Source of the DNA: Phycisphaerae bacterium
GTDB taxonomy: Bacteria; Planctomycetota; Phycisphaerae; UBA1845; Fen-1342
Direction of reading: 5' to 3'
Assembly (NCBI GenBank): GCA_028277645.1
Contig: JANQFV010000072.1
Location: 1 to 64,000 of the forward strand
Length of the DNA stretch: 64,000 bases
A program made the translations under genes and the position numbers. Shown piece by piece: positions 52,691 to 62,286 of the stretch (its first letter is position 1; every line of letters begins with the position of its first letter). The notes under the pieces were generated by a model, which was not told the origin of the DNA, ran no database searches, and saw only the letters and a list, made by a program, of their open reading frames with translations.

Positions 52691-53827
52691 ATGAGTGCGG
52701 TGCCCGAATCGATCATCCCGTTGCTCGAAAAGATGTGCGACATCGAAGCCAGCGACCTGCACCTGAAAACCGGCGTGCCGCCGGTGTATCGCGTCGCCGG
52801 CGACCTGCGGCGGACGAGCCTGCCGACGATCGAGGTCAATTCTCGCACGGTCGAGAAATTGATGGAGCCCATCATCCCACCGACGCGCAAGCACATCTAC
52901 GATGAAAAAGGCGGCCTCGACTTCGCCTACAACCTGCCCCGCGGCGACCGCTTCCGCATCAACATCCTGCGTTCGTGCGACCAGATGCACGCCGCCATTC
53001 GCCGCGTGAAAGGCGTCATCCCCAGCTTCGAAGAACTGCACTTGCCACCCATCTATGCCAAGCTGGCACAGGAAACCTTCGAGGGCATGATTATCGTGTG
53101 TGGCGTCACCGGTTGCGGCAAGAGCTCGACGCAGGCCGCGATGCTCGACTACATCAACGCCCATCAGTCGGTGAACATCATCAGTATCGAAGACCCGATC
53201 GAGTTCACGTTCCAGCCCAAGAAGGCCATCGTCAGCCAGCGCGAGATCGGACTCGATGTGTTCGAGTTCTCCGACGCGCTGCGCGGCGCCGTCCGGCAGG
53301 ACCCGGATGTGATCTTCATCGGCGAGCTGCGCGACCGCGAGACGCTCGCCGCCGCCTTACAGGCCGCCGAGACTGGCCACCTGGTGTTCTGCACGCTGCA
53401 CACCGCAGACACGATGCAGGCGCTCACGCGCATGCTGGAGTTCTTCCCGCCCGATCAGCACGACTTCATCCGCAGTTCCATCGCCAACAGCCTCAAGGCG
53501 ATCTGCGCCCAGCGGCTGCTCCCCGCGGTCGATGAGAAGATCTCGCGCGTACCGGCGACAGAGGTGCTCCTCGGTGACGCGGTCGTGAAGGAGAAGGTCC
53601 GCGAGGGCGAGGACGCCGACCTGCCGGCCGTCATCGCCGGCAGCAGCGAGTCCGGTATGCGTAGCTTCACGACGTCGCTGGTAGAGCTGATCGAGCAGGG
53701 TCTCGTCTACACGGACATCGCGATGGAGTACGCCCCGAACCGCGAGGCACTCAAGGGCCAACTCCAGGGCATCAAGTCATCAGCGCAGATGCTCGTCTCA
53801 CGCGTCAAACGCACCGGCCCGAGCTAA
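52691..53827 (+). CDS. PilT-like type IV pilus/type II secretion ATPase
   Basis: A 378-residue protein. ATG 52691 has GAGGTGTGG upstream; the longer frame is not needed. Walker A is VCGVTGCGKSSTQAAML, Walker B is DPDVIFIGELRDRETLAAA, and HTADT and AQRLL are also present. The N-terminal part begins LLEKMCDIEASDLHLKTGVPPVY, the PilT/PilU pattern for pilus retraction ATPases. It could equally serve the pseudopilin system at 3-7 kb. No PilB, PilC or PilM genes are seen nearby. A family A palindrome follows its stop. Confidence 0.93.
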   Translation: MSAVPESIIPLLEKMCDIEASDLHLKTGVPPVYRVAGDLRRTSLPTIEVNSRTVEKLMEPIIPPTRKHIYDEKGGLDFAYNLPRGDRFRINILRSCDQMHAAIRRVKGVIPSFEELHLPPIYAKLAQETFEGMIIVCGVTGCGKSSTQAAMLDYINAHQSVNIISIEDPIEFTFQPKKAIVSQREIGLDVFEFSDALRGAVRQDPDVIFIGELRDRETLAAALQAAETGHLVFCTLHTADTMQALTRMLEFFPPDQHDFIRSSIANSLKAICAQRLLPAVDEKISRVPATEVLLGDAVVKEKVREGEDADLPAVIAGSSESGMRSFTTSLVELIEQGLVYTDIAMEYAPNREALKGQLQGIKSSAQMLVSRVKRTGPS

Positions 53828-53840
53828 AACGCACATCTGT

Positions 53841-53862
53841 GCCACTGCTCGAGAGCAGTGGC
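53841..53862. repeat. copy of palindromic family A
   Basis: GCCACTGCTC GA GAGCAGTGGC is a perfect ten-base inverted repeat 13 bases after the PilT-like stop and about 30 bases from the convergent amylase gene. Confidence 0.7.
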
Positions 53863-53891
53863 GCGCCCCACAAGTTACTCCGGCGCCCAGT

Positions 53892-56444
53892 TCACCGTCC
53901 CAGCAGTAGATCCACAAACGGGTTGATGTCGCCGAACCCGACCGCGTCGTCGCCGTCGATATCGCCGTGGACGATGCAGCCGGGCCAGGTTGCGTCGTAA
54001 TACGGACGATTCGTCAGCGCGTCGACGAACGGGTTGATGTCGCCGAAGTCAATCACGCCGTCACAGTTCAGATCACCGGCACGATCGAGCAGCACTGTAA
54101 TGAACTGCTCGTCGGGTACGGTCGTCAGGTCCGGCGCGAAGCCGAGATTCGCCTGTCCGCCGCCCAGCCCCGGTAGCCACTGATTCCCGACGCTGCCGCT
54201 GGACGCCACGATGAACACGACCATCGTGAACTCGTCGACCGTGTTCGGATCAAGCTCGATGTAGTCGTACGGCACGAAGAGCTCGACACCCGTCGTGGCG
54301 GTACCCGCCGCGGAGGCGTCAACGTCCGTCACGCCGGCGGTGTTGGTGTTGTTCAACGCCATCTGCATACCAAGCGGATTGCTGCCGCCGGACAGAATGC
54401 CATTGCCGCTGTTCACGCCCGTCGACCCGCGGTAGGTCTTCGGCGTATCGCCCGCGTCGGTCAGCTCGATCTGATCGATGTAGAGCGTAGTGCCAAACGC
54501 GTTTGCGAAGATGAATTGATCGGGCGCGAAGCCGGCGTCGAACTGCAACCCATCCAGGTGTACCAGCGAATACGGCGGCGGCGACAGGCTGTCGAGCCGC
54601 AACGTGTTCTGGCCGCCGGCCGTGGTGTCGAATAACAGGCACAGTCCCGTGCCGTCCTGCGCCGAGTTTCCGCTGACACCGATCCGCAGTCCGCCGTCAT
54701 CCGGCAACACGTACAGCTCGTTCAGCTCCGACACGTTGTCGCCCAGGCCGGTCGCGTTGTCCTGTGTTGCGACCCAACCCGGCAGACCGAAGTCGGTCGG
54801 GATGTTCGCGCCGTCGATCTCCGACACGGGGGGCGCGCCCGGCGTCAGTGTCACCGCGAAGATGCGGTAACCGTACGCGGGCACCGACACGGGATAGGCG
54901 GCCTTGTTCACATCGGTCAGGTCGCTTTCGAACGCGCTCGTGATGATGTCCTGCACCGTGGTTGTACCGCCGGGAATCGTCGCGTTGCTTAGATCCAGTA
55001 CCGGTATTTGCGCGCTACCGTCGAGGTTGATCATGACCAGCAACGTCTCTTCACCGTCCTGATGCCGCAGGAACGCCCAGACGGCTGCGTTGTCGTTCTC
55101 CACCGCGTGATACGACCCCCGCCGCAACGCGACATGCGCCTTGCGCGTCGCGATCAGCAGCTTGTACTCCTCCAGCAATGATCCCGGCACACCAAGCTGC
55201 TCTTCCACGCTGCGGCCGTCGTTATCCTGCGAGTACGCACTGCTGACCGAGCACGGATTCTGCGCCCAGTAATTCGTCATCGGCGGGCCGGCAACCGCGT
55301 TCCACTTGAACGGCTCGCGCATCGGGATATCGACCGCATCACCGCCGCAACTGCCGCCCTTGAAGCCCAACATGCCGATCTCATCGCCATAGTAAATGAT
55401 CGGCGGAAACGGCTGCGTCAGCAGCACGGCCGCCGCGGCCCGAGCCTTCTGCAAGCTGCCGCCAATCACCGACGTTAATCGATCAACGTCGTGATCGCCG
55501 ATGATGCCGACGAACAGCTTGCCGGCGGGCACCAGTGACGTCGCAACAGCCATCTCGTTGTAGAGCGGTGCCGCCGACTCGTTCGCCAGCGCGTCGCGGG
55601 CGGCGAACTCAAACGGCTTGGTCATGGTCGCATCCTGCCCCGGCAGCAGTTCGACGCCGTACGAGCCCCACTGCGCCTGCTCCGCAAACGTGAACACATC
55701 GGGGTTCACAGTCTCCAGCGCCGCGTGCCACGGCACCCAGAAGTCGGAGGTGTTGTAGCCCCAGCCGTCCGGTCCGTTCGGGTACCACTCCCACACGTGG
55801 TCGAGCCGATAGCCGTCGATGCCGTCCGACGGATCGCCGTCGTCATTCGGATCGAGCCAGTACTGACTCCAGCCGGTGACCAGGTCGAAGACTTCGGGAG
55901 TGCGCAGGTCCCAGTGGATGTGGCGCACCGTGCTGCCGTTCCAGGTCGTGAACGTCGAACCGAGGTAGGTTGTGTTCTGCGCGTTCTCGAACGCTAACCA
56001 ATCGTCATACTGGCTGGAGGGGTTGTTGTACGCGTCCTGGAACCACTGGTAATCACGGTTGATGCCGTAGACGACGAAGTCGATGAACACCTTGATCCCG
56101 CGCGCGTGGGCCTGCTGCACAAAGTTGAGGAAGTCCGCTTCGCTGCCGAACCACGGATTGAGCTGATCGCCCGGGCCATGCTGATAGCCGTGATAGGCGG
56201 GCGACGGGAAGATCGGGTTCATCCACACCGCCGTGACGCCCAGCTCCTCCAGGTAATCCAGCGACGCGGTCATGCCATCGAAGTCACCGAGCCGGTAAAT
56301 GTCGTTATCGGAGTCGCGCCAGGCGATCGGCATGAAGTGGTAGAAGATGTCGTCGATCGGTTCGCGTCCGTCCAGCGGTTGAGCGCCAGTGCTGCCGACG
56401 CCAAGCGCCGCGAGAACACCAAGCGCAGTCCATGTGCGGGCCAT
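53892..56444 (-). CDS. secreted GH13 alpha-amylase-like protein with dockerin-like C-terminus
   Basis: An 850-residue protein. The start at 56444 gives a signal peptide (LGVLAALGVGSTGAQ). GH13 motifs are clear: DYLEELGVTAVWMNPIFPSP, IKVFIDFVVYGINRD, GIDGYRLDHVWEW (nucleophile Asp region), FTFAEQAQWG (acid/base Glu) and IIGDHDVDRLTS (third catalytic Asp). A long beta-rich C-terminal region follows, and the protein ends in two dockerin-like repeats (NCDGVIDFGDINPFVDALTN; IDGDDAVGFGDINPFVDLLL). It should cut alpha-glucans outside the cell. Confidence 0.92.
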   Translation of the reverse strand: MARTWTALGVLAALGVGSTGAQPLDGREPIDDIFYHFMPIAWRDSDNDIYRLGDFDGMTASLDYLEELGVTAVWMNPIFPSPAYHGYQHGPGDQLNPWFGSEADFLNFVQQAHARGIKVFIDFVVYGINRDYQWFQDAYNNPSSQYDDWLAFENAQNTTYLGSTFTTWNGSTVRHIHWDLRTPEVFDLVTGWSQYWLDPNDDGDPSDGIDGYRLDHVWEWYPNGPDGWGYNTSDFWVPWHAALETVNPDVFTFAEQAQWGSYGVELLPGQDATMTKPFEFAARDALANESAAPLYNEMAVATSLVPAGKLFVGIIGDHDVDRLTSVIGGSLQKARAAAAVLLTQPFPPIIYYGDEIGMLGFKGGSCGGDAVDIPMREPFKWNAVAGPPMTNYWAQNPCSVSSAYSQDNDGRSVEEQLGVPGSLLEEYKLLIATRKAHVALRRGSYHAVENDNAAVWAFLRHQDGEETLLVMINLDGSAQIPVLDLSNATIPGGTTTVQDIITSAFESDLTDVNKAAYPVSVPAYGYRIFAVTLTPGAPPVSEIDGANIPTDFGLPGWVATQDNATGLGDNVSELNELYVLPDDGGLRIGVSGNSAQDGTGLCLLFDTTAGGQNTLRLDSLSPPPYSLVHLDGLQFDAGFAPDQFIFANAFGTTLYIDQIELTDAGDTPKTYRGSTGVNSGNGILSGGSNPLGMQMALNNTNTAGVTDVDASAAGTATTGVELFVPYDYIELDPNTVDEFTMVVFIVASSGSVGNQWLPGLGGGQANLGFAPDLTTVPDEQFITVLLDRAGDLNCDGVIDFGDINPFVDALTNRPYYDATWPGCIVHGDIDGDDAVGFGDINPFVDLLLGR

Positions 56445-56664
56445 GAAACGTAACCTCTTAATATTGAACAGCTTCGGGGACAGAACGCTTCGTTCGGCCT
56501 CACCAGCCCGGCCGCCCACCTCCGCATTTAGAATAGCGACGTGACCCACGAATCTCAATCACGAAGATGCCCCCCGTCCTACCGGTGAGCCACGACCGTC
56601 TGCCGCGTGTGCGCTCTTGCGACCGTGGCCCGCCGGCCGGTTGTTTAGCATCAATGAAAAAGGC

Positions 56665-58011
56665 CTAGTTGACTGGGCACGAACAGACGCCAACGACCAT
56701 GCAATCCACGAATGGGTTGATGTCCCCGAAGGACACTACACCATCACAGTCGATGTCGGAATTGAGCCAGCGACAATCAGGATACTCAGCCAAGTACGCC
56801 TGCTCGCCTGCTTGAACCGCGAGCACGAACGCATTGACATCACCAAAACCGACCGCACCGTCACAGTTCGCATCGCCAAGCGGCCAAGGGCAGGTCAGGC
56901 TGAGGAATACGGCCTCATCCGCTGAATCTGTGTCGCCATCCAGGTCGTAGTCCAACCGGATGTCGTATTCCTCATCGGCCAGCGTGTAGCCAAAGAGCAA
57001 CGCAATCTGATCTCGCATCTGGCAGTCTGGCAGCGAATCTCCGTTCAAGTCACCGAACACGCCGGAGTCAAGCTCAGCTTCAACAAGCGTCCACAGGAAG
57101 TCGACATCTCCGTCTGGGTCGTCGTCAATGATCCCATTGTCGTTGACGTCCCAGCGTTCTAGGAGGTCGGGGTCGGTTGAACCCAATTCAGCCAGTAGCG
57201 CATCGACATCCAACTCATTGAATCGGCCTTCTGCATCGAACCCGAGAACACCCGTAACGTCCAAGCCAGCGTCATCGAACGTGTACGGGCGTAGGTCGAG
57301 CGTGAAAGTCCCGGCGCCGCCGCTTTGCACCATGTCGATACTCCAGTCATCACCGACTGGCATTGCGCCCATTGCCTGGACCATCCCATTAGCCCAAGCC
57401 AGGAGAGCCACATTTTCGTCAGCGCCGGTTAGAATAATCGCGTAGCGCGTGACTTTAGCGTAGCTGGCGAATCCACCCTCGAATGGATCTGGAATCAGGC
57501 CTGCTACCGTCGCTTCCCACGGCGCGGTATCGCGCTGCCCAGATCCTGCCAATACAGGCGTGACCTGGATTCTTAGCTGGGCACTCGCGTATCCCCAAGC
57601 CGCCCCGATGGGGCCGAACGGCGGATCACACGGACAACCGGGGTTTGTGCCGACGCGCCCTCTCACCCAAGCAGATATTGGCGTGGTACGCGCTTCGTGC
57701 TCGGCAAACCAGTCGCAACCGGGCGGAGCACCGAAAGCTGCAACTGTGCCTGCATACGAATAGCCGGATGAACTGCATTCGCTAGCGGTGCGACTGTCTC
57801 CGTGGCCATTGGGGCACTCATCCGGACAGGCTTCCGTGCAGTTCCACGCACCGCTGTGCGCGAGTGAGCAGCCCCAGAGCACCTGGATTTCGTAGTCGCC
57901 AGAGTCGATCAGAAGTTGAACTTCTCCACCACCGCGCGTGTCAGCGAACGCTGCCGCTGCCAGCAAAACCGCTCCCAGAGCCAGTCCGATACCCTTCTCT
58001 CCTGCCTTCAT
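56665..58011 (-). CDS. secreted multi-repeat dockerin-like protein (paralogue of the protein at 62600)
   Basis: A 448-residue protein with a signal peptide (ALGAVLLAAAAFADT). The N-terminal half is cysteine-rich with no known domain (CSLAHSGAWNC ... CPDECPNG). The C-terminal half has several Asp-rich repeats (VFGDLNGDSLPDCQ, DYDLDGDTDSADEAV) and ends in two dockerin-like units (GAVGFGDVNAFVLAVQAG; IDCDGVVSFGDINPFVDCM). The last 130 residues are closely similar to the protein starting at 62600. The function is unknown; export and calcium binding are likely. Confidence 0.8.
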   Translation of the reverse strand: MKAGEKGIGLALGAVLLAAAAFADTRGGGEVQLLIDSGDYEIQVLWGCSLAHSGAWNCTEACPDECPNGHGDSRTASECSSSGYSYAGTVAAFGAPPGCDWFAEHEARTTPISAWVRGRVGTNPGCPCDPPFGPIGAAWGYASAQLRIQVTPVLAGSGQRDTAPWEATVAGLIPDPFEGGFASYAKVTRYAIILTGADENVALLAWANGMVQAMGAMPVGDDWSIDMVQSGGAGTFTLDLRPYTFDDAGLDVTGVLGFDAEGRFNELDVDALLAELGSTDPDLLERWDVNDNGIIDDDPDGDVDFLWTLVEAELDSGVFGDLNGDSLPDCQMRDQIALLFGYTLADEEYDIRLDYDLDGDTDSADEAVFLSLTCPWPLGDANCDGAVGFGDVNAFVLAVQAGEQAYLAEYPDCRWLNSDIDCDGVVSFGDINPFVDCMVVGVCSCPVN

Positions 58012-58352
58012 CTGCTGTCTCCTGTCAAAATGGTCTCAACTCTGAGGGATGAGCGCAGTAGAGCCACGGCCCCCGGGGCCGCCCAGCGACCCTTCGCTAA
58101 CGATTTCCTCGCGGTGAATTGGTCGTTTCCCGTCGCGCTGCACCCCAAAACGACTCAGTATCGTGAAGCATCGGGAATTCTGCGCCGCAATCTACGTTCT
58201 GTCAACCATGCGGAACTCGCTATGCCAAAGCCGAATTGCTTTTCGCAGGAATCCTCAGCCTTCGTATCTGCTGCCAAGTTCTGGCGCGCATCCAATGGCT
58301 CGCGCCCCTACAATACGATAATCAGAACGTCGGCTCAGTACTTTAGGGCAAT
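58012..58352. other. divergent intergenic region
   Basis: About 340 bases between a minus-strand dockerin gene and a plus-strand prepilin gene. It must hold both promoters. No clear -35/-10 pair, operator or gene is seen. Confidence 0.4.
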
Positions 58353-59297
58353 ATGCGGCGAACCCACCGAACGCTGGGGGCTCGCAACGCGCCGAAGGCG
58401 TGTGACAGGTGTGGTGCGTTCACGTTGATTGAGCTGCTGGTCGTCATCGCAGTCATCGCGCTGCTCATCTCGATCCTGCTCCCCTCCCTGCGCGATGCCC
58501 GCCAACAGGCGAAAACCGTCAAGTGCGTAGCTAACCTTAAGCAGATCGGCAACGTAATGCTCATGTACTTCAATGAGCACAACGATTGGTTCCCGCTGGC
58601 GAAGCACGGATACCTGCCCGCGTATCCTTACATGCACGCGGTCTACTATGGCGGGCACCCTGGAAGTCCGGATTGGTACTTCTACAAGATCCCGGTGTTT
58701 CGCAATACACCGGCCGAGCGACCGTTCAATGACTACCTCTACCCTGACCTGCCCAATTGGGATGTGCAACCAGACGAGCCTGAATACGCCATGTCGCGCA
58801 ACGTTCCGATTTACGAGTGTCCCTCAGACACTGGCGGAATCTGGCACAACGAAGGCGGGGAAGAACAGAACTCGCGCCGGGCGTACGATTTCTATGGTGC
58901 CAGCTACATCATCAACTACCACTTCGCACTAAACTGGGCGCGGCAGTCATTCGCCGGCGAGGAAAGGCTGAAGTGGCTCTGGCGGGCAAACGCCTTCCTG
59001 CGGGCACAACTTCGCCACAACTCTTCTCGCTTCGTGATTCTCTTCGAAGATATTGCGGATTCGGCCCTGTGGAACGCCATCCCCCGCCGGGGCTGGCACG
59101 GCAAGTGGAATCGCCACAGCTTCCTCTTCCTCGACGGGCACGCCGCCAACGTGCTCGCCGACACGAGCAAGGGCAGCCGAGGCCTGGGGTGGAAGACCTC
59201 CTCCGGCGTTTCGGGGAACGGCTTCCCCGTATGGTGGCAAGACCCCGACGACCCGGACTACCAGTACCGCGACATCACTCCGCTGCCGGGGTGGTGA
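58353..59297 (+). CDS. DGHA-type prepilin-like protein (paralogue 3)
   Basis: A 314-residue protein. The leader AFTLIELLVVIAVIALLISI lies at residues 22-41 and is followed by LPSLRDARQQAKTVKCVANLKQ. The middle is soluble; the C-terminus has RHSFLFLDGHAANVL, the same turn as in the proteins at 36579 and 40132, but its end (WQDPDDPDYQYRDITPLPGW) is different. The unusually long basic N-terminus suggests an N-in signal. The function is unknown. Confidence 0.88.
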   Translation: MRRTHRTLGARNAPKACDRCGAFTLIELLVVIAVIALLISILLPSLRDARQQAKTVKCVANLKQIGNVMLMYFNEHNDWFPLAKHGYLPAYPYMHAVYYGGHPGSPDWYFYKIPVFRNTPAERPFNDYLYPDLPNWDVQPDEPEYAMSRNVPIYECPSDTGGIWHNEGGEEQNSRRAYDFYGASYIINYHFALNWARQSFAGEERLKWLWRANAFLRAQLRHNSSRFVILFEDIADSALWNAIPRRGWHGKWNRHSFLFLDGHAANVLADTSKGSRGLGWKTSSGVSGNGFPVWWQDPDDPDYQYRDITPLPGW

Positions 59298-59338
59298 CAT
59301 TGCGTCCACTGAACATACGGGCGGAACCGGCGCTACCG

Positions 59339-59422
59339 TCCCCCCTTGAGGGGGGACCACAGGGGGGTGATCTCTAAAAATTCGACGGCTTCCTCCCCCA
59401 TCCCCCCCTCGAGGGAGGGGAG
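59339..59422. repeat. C/G-tract repeat region with hairpin
   Basis: GTCCCCC TTGA GGGGGAC is a hairpin, and a second similar C/G tract pair (CCCCCCTCGAGGGAGGGG) follows after about 45 bases. Similar tracts occur near 42608. It lies after the stop of the prepilin gene and before a minus-strand lipoprotein; no gene. Confidence 0.45.
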
Positions 59423-59433
59423 CGTTACACCGC

Positions 59434-59988
59434 TCAGCCTTCCGGCGTGCCCAACTCCACCGCCTCGGACGGCTCGCGCTCCGAGCGCCGCAGGTATTGC
59501 TCCGCACGGTTAACGACGCCGACAAACTCGCCGCCGCTCATCAGGCGGTACTCGCTGCCGGTTCCAACGATATCGCGATATTGAAGTTCGCGCAGCGCGT
59601 AACGGCCCAGCCCGGTCGCCAGCCAGTTCACGCCCGTCCCGATTCCGCACGCGCGACAGACGACGTACGCAACCTCACCCCGCCGCAGCGCCTGGTCCGG
59701 CGCGTGCTGCCAGCGCTTCGCGACGATCTTCTGATCGACGAGTTTCGCCGCCAGCTCGTCAAACGAGCCGGCGAACATCTCGCCGTGTGAAAGTACGTAT
59801 CCGACGTGGTACGCAGCCTCGGCGGTCACGTACGACTGATCGCTGACGTACATGATCAGCGCTGCGCTGCTGTCCTGCGGCACGGCTTCGTCGGACGTAA
59901 TCCGCGGTCCCACCGCCTTGCAGCCGACGAGACCGATCAGGAGGGCGAGCGATGCGATACTCATCGGCCGAGTAATTCGAGCAGACAT
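59434..59988 (-). CDS. small lipoprotein linked to an outer-membrane barrel gene
   Basis: A 184-residue protein. The start at 59988 gives a signal with lipobox LVGC (LALLIGLVGC). The rest is alpha/beta with no family recognised (AALIMYVSDQSYVTAEAAYH, GIGTGVNWLATGLGRYALREL). The gene lies directly after the barrel-type gene on the same strand with a two-base gap, so the two are an operon. Confidence 0.8.
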   Translation of the reverse strand: MSARITRPMSIASLALLIGLVGCKAVGPRITSDEAVPQDSSAALIMYVSDQSYVTAEAAYHVGYVLSHGEMFAGSFDELAAKLVDQKIVAKRWQHAPDQALRRGEVAYVVCRACGIGTGVNWLATGLGRYALRELQYRDIVGTGSEYRLMSGGEFVGVVNRAEQYLRRSEREPSEAVELGTPEG

Positions 59989-59990
59989 GC

Positions 59991-61409
59991 CTAGAAGCTC
60001 CAGGTAACGCCGGTGAACAGAAAATGCCGCGAGTCGCGGTCCCGGTACGCCGACCCGGGGAAGAACGTGCCCCACCGCGCCGTCCAGGACACGTCGGACG
60101 TCACGCGCCAGTTGATGAAGTAGTCCATCTCCCAGCCGACGTATCCGCTGAACTGCTCGGCCAGTGGATCGCTGATTGCCCCGCGTGAACGATGCTTGTG
60201 ATACAGGAACCAGTTGGCTCCGATCTCGAAATGACGAAACAGCTCGATCTTCTCCAGCGGAATGGCAGCCGCTCCGACGCGCCACACGTGCAGATTGCTC
60301 AGCGTGGGGGCGAGCGCTATACCGGTATCGCGAAAACCAAACGTAACAAGACTGCTGTCCTTGGTGCCAAAACGATTCCCCCCTACCGTGCTATTCGGGC
60401 TGAGGAGCCGATCGCGGTCGCCGCTGGCGAACATGTATTGCAGCGAGACGCGCGGGTGCGTCGGCACGTCGAAGAGCTGCTCGACGCCAACGTCCCAGCC
60501 GTAGGCCTCGATGTAGTCCTGCTTCATCCACGCGCCGTCGGCGTAGCTGTGACCGGACTCGAACACACCCTCGGCCCAATACTTCAAGTTCCGCCACAAC
60601 TCACCCCGTACGCCGCCGCCGATGTAGAAGCTGTCGTAGCTGTAGTCCTGAAATAGCTCGAGCGGCCGCTCATCGGTCTTGTCGTTGTTCCACAGAGCAT
60701 AGACGAACGGCACGTGCCGCTGCCAGCCTTCGTACGCCACCTGCACGCCGTAGAGATTGCGGCGGCTGTGGCTGTCGACGGCCTCGCTGCGATCGATGTT
60801 CGGGAAGCTGGGGATGGTTCGGCCGAACAGACCCTGGACGCGCCAGTCCCACAGCCGCGCATCGAGCCACACCGCGTCGAGCGGCATGTCGAGCGTGTAA
60901 CCCGTGCCCAGCATCGTCGGCTGCCGACCGATCCGCGCCCGCAGTTGGACCGGACCGGACGGGTCGATCAGCCGCGTGGCGCGGCCGATGTCCACGTCGT
61001 ACCAGAGCTGCTCGATGTTCGGGCCCCACCAGTCCTGCTGACGCTCGATTTCGTCGCCGGGCTCGAACCAGGTGTAGCGGATCTTCGCGCGGGCGAAGAT
61101 CTCGTGTGCCCCGTTATCAAGCCGCAGGCGTGTCCACACCGCCATGCCCGGCCGCTGCACCAGCCGCGACGACTGCACGCCATCGTCGTAGTGAAACAGG
61201 TAGTACTCCAGCCAGCCGCCCCATTCGAGATCGGCAAACTCCTCGATGGGAGCGACGGTTGCTCGTTGACGGTGCAGCTCTTCGTCGATCATGCGCTGCT
61301 GGCGCAGGAACCGTTCTTCGAGCTCGCCGTCACGTCGTTGCGCTTGTGCCGATGCCGTACACAGCAGAACGCACGCACCGACGATCAGCATTCCGATTCG
61401 TAGCCGCAT
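59991..61409 (-). CDS. outer-membrane beta-barrel protein (alginate-export-like)
   Basis: A 472-residue protein starting at 61409. A signal peptide (GMLIVGACVLLCTASAQAQ) is followed by many amphipathic beta-strands with aromatic girdles (WGGWLEYYLFHYDDG, YDSFYIGGGVRGELWRNLKYW, VGWEMDYFINWRVTSDVSWT), ending in WSF, the typical C-terminal outer-membrane signature. It resembles AlgE-type porins. It probably forms an export or uptake channel for a polysaccharide or oligomer. The lipoprotein gene directly downstream is probably its partner. Confidence 0.82.
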   Translation of the reverse strand: MRLRIGMLIVGACVLLCTASAQAQRRDGELEERFLRQQRMIDEELHRQRATVAPIEEFADLEWGGWLEYYLFHYDDGVQSSRLVQRPGMAVWTRLRLDNGAHEIFARAKIRYTWFEPGDEIERQQDWWGPNIEQLWYDVDIGRATRLIDPSGPVQLRARIGRQPTMLGTGYTLDMPLDAVWLDARLWDWRVQGLFGRTIPSFPNIDRSEAVDSHSRRNLYGVQVAYEGWQRHVPFVYALWNNDKTDERPLELFQDYSYDSFYIGGGVRGELWRNLKYWAEGVFESGHSYADGAWMKQDYIEAYGWDVGVEQLFDVPTHPRVSLQYMFASGDRDRLLSPNSTVGGNRFGTKDSSLVTFGFRDTGIALAPTLSNLHVWRVGAAAIPLEKIELFRHFEIGANWFLYHKHRSRGAISDPLAEQFSGYVGWEMDYFINWRVTSDVSWTARWGTFFPGSAYRDRDSRHFLFTGVTWSF

Positions 61410-61573
61410 GGAGGTGACTCGCGCGGCGCACGCCCCAGCCGAAGGCCGCAACCCCGGGGTCGCGGCAGGCACTGTTGATGACCGTTCGGACTGCGGACCG
61501 CGCCGATGTGCAACCCGGCCGTGCCTCGGGTAGCATGGCCAGCGGTCTGATACCTGTCAACCGGGCGCAGATT

Positions 61574-62143
61574 ATGCCAACCGAGATCGAACTCAAGCTG
61601 CGCGTAACCGATCCGCAGACTGTCCGCGCCCGACTGGCAGCGGTCGGCGCACGCCCCATCGCCGAAGTATTAGAGACCAACTGGATCCTCGACACCGCTG
61701 ACCGGCGTCTGCGCGCGGCGGGCACTGGCCTGCGCGTCCGCTTGTCGGCACCGGTTGACGGTAGCGCGCCGCCGGTTGCGACGCTCACGTTCAAGGGCCC
61801 CCGCACTGGCGGCGCCTTGAAGATCCGCGAGGAACTCGAGACCCAGGCGCACGACTCCGCAACAATGCTGAGGATTTTCGAAGAGCTTGGTTACCCACCG
61901 GTGATCACCTTCGAGAAACGCCGCGCAGCGTTCGAGCTCGGCTCTTGCCACGTGACGCTGGACGAACTGCCGCGCCTGGGCTGGTTCGTCGAGATTGAGG
62001 GCCCCACCGCGGGTGCAGTCGAACAAGCCCGTGCAAAGCTGGCAATCGAGGGCGCCGAGTCAGTTGCCGAAACCTATGTCGAGCTCGCCGCCCGGCACGG
62101 CGACGAGACGGCCTCCGGCATTCGCGAGCTGAAGTTTGCGTAG
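61574..62143 (+). CDS. CYTH-domain protein (class IV adenylate cyclase-like/triphosphatase)
   Basis: A 189-residue protein starting MPTEIELKLRVTD, the ExExK motif of the CYTH superfamily. The barrel strands follow: WILDTADRRLRAAGTGLRVR, ATLTFKGPRTGGALKIREEL, VITFEKRRAAFELG and VTLDELPRLGWFVEIEGP. CYTH enzymes are either adenylate cyclases or inorganic or thiamine triphosphatases; the sequence does not decide which. It stands alone on the plus strand. Confidence 0.88.
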   Translation: MPTEIELKLRVTDPQTVRARLAAVGARPIAEVLETNWILDTADRRLRAAGTGLRVRLSAPVDGSAPPVATLTFKGPRTGGALKIREELETQAHDSATMLRIFEELGYPPVITFEKRRAAFELGSCHVTLDELPRLGWFVEIEGPTAGAVEQARAKLAIEGAESVAETYVELAARHGDETASGIRELKFA

Positions 62144-62146
62144 ACC

Positions 62147-62286
62147 GCTACGCGGATCTGGCGAACGCCCTCGAGCTACAAGCCCTGCTGACCGGCAATC
62201 GCGTCGATGTGCCCGACACGCTGCTCGAAGCTTATCCACGCCTCGAACGCATCGCCCGCCCGCCGGAACAACCGACGTTGTTCTAG
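62147..62286 (+). pseudogene. possible orphan C-terminal coding fragment
   Basis: After the CYTH stop, in another frame, lies an open stretch of about 45 codons with strongly biased, coding-like codon use (DLANALELQALLTGNRVDVP, then LLEAYPRLERIARPPEQPTLF) ending in TAG at 62284. There is no start codon or ribosome-binding site in front. It looks like the C-terminus of a lost gene, but it could be chance. The parent family is not recognised. Confidence 0.35.

Noticed and set aside
57916..58428. Plus-strand frame across the divergent gap
   Set aside because: It overlaps the start of the minus-strand dockerin gene and the prepilin gene in a different frame, and shows no protein pattern.
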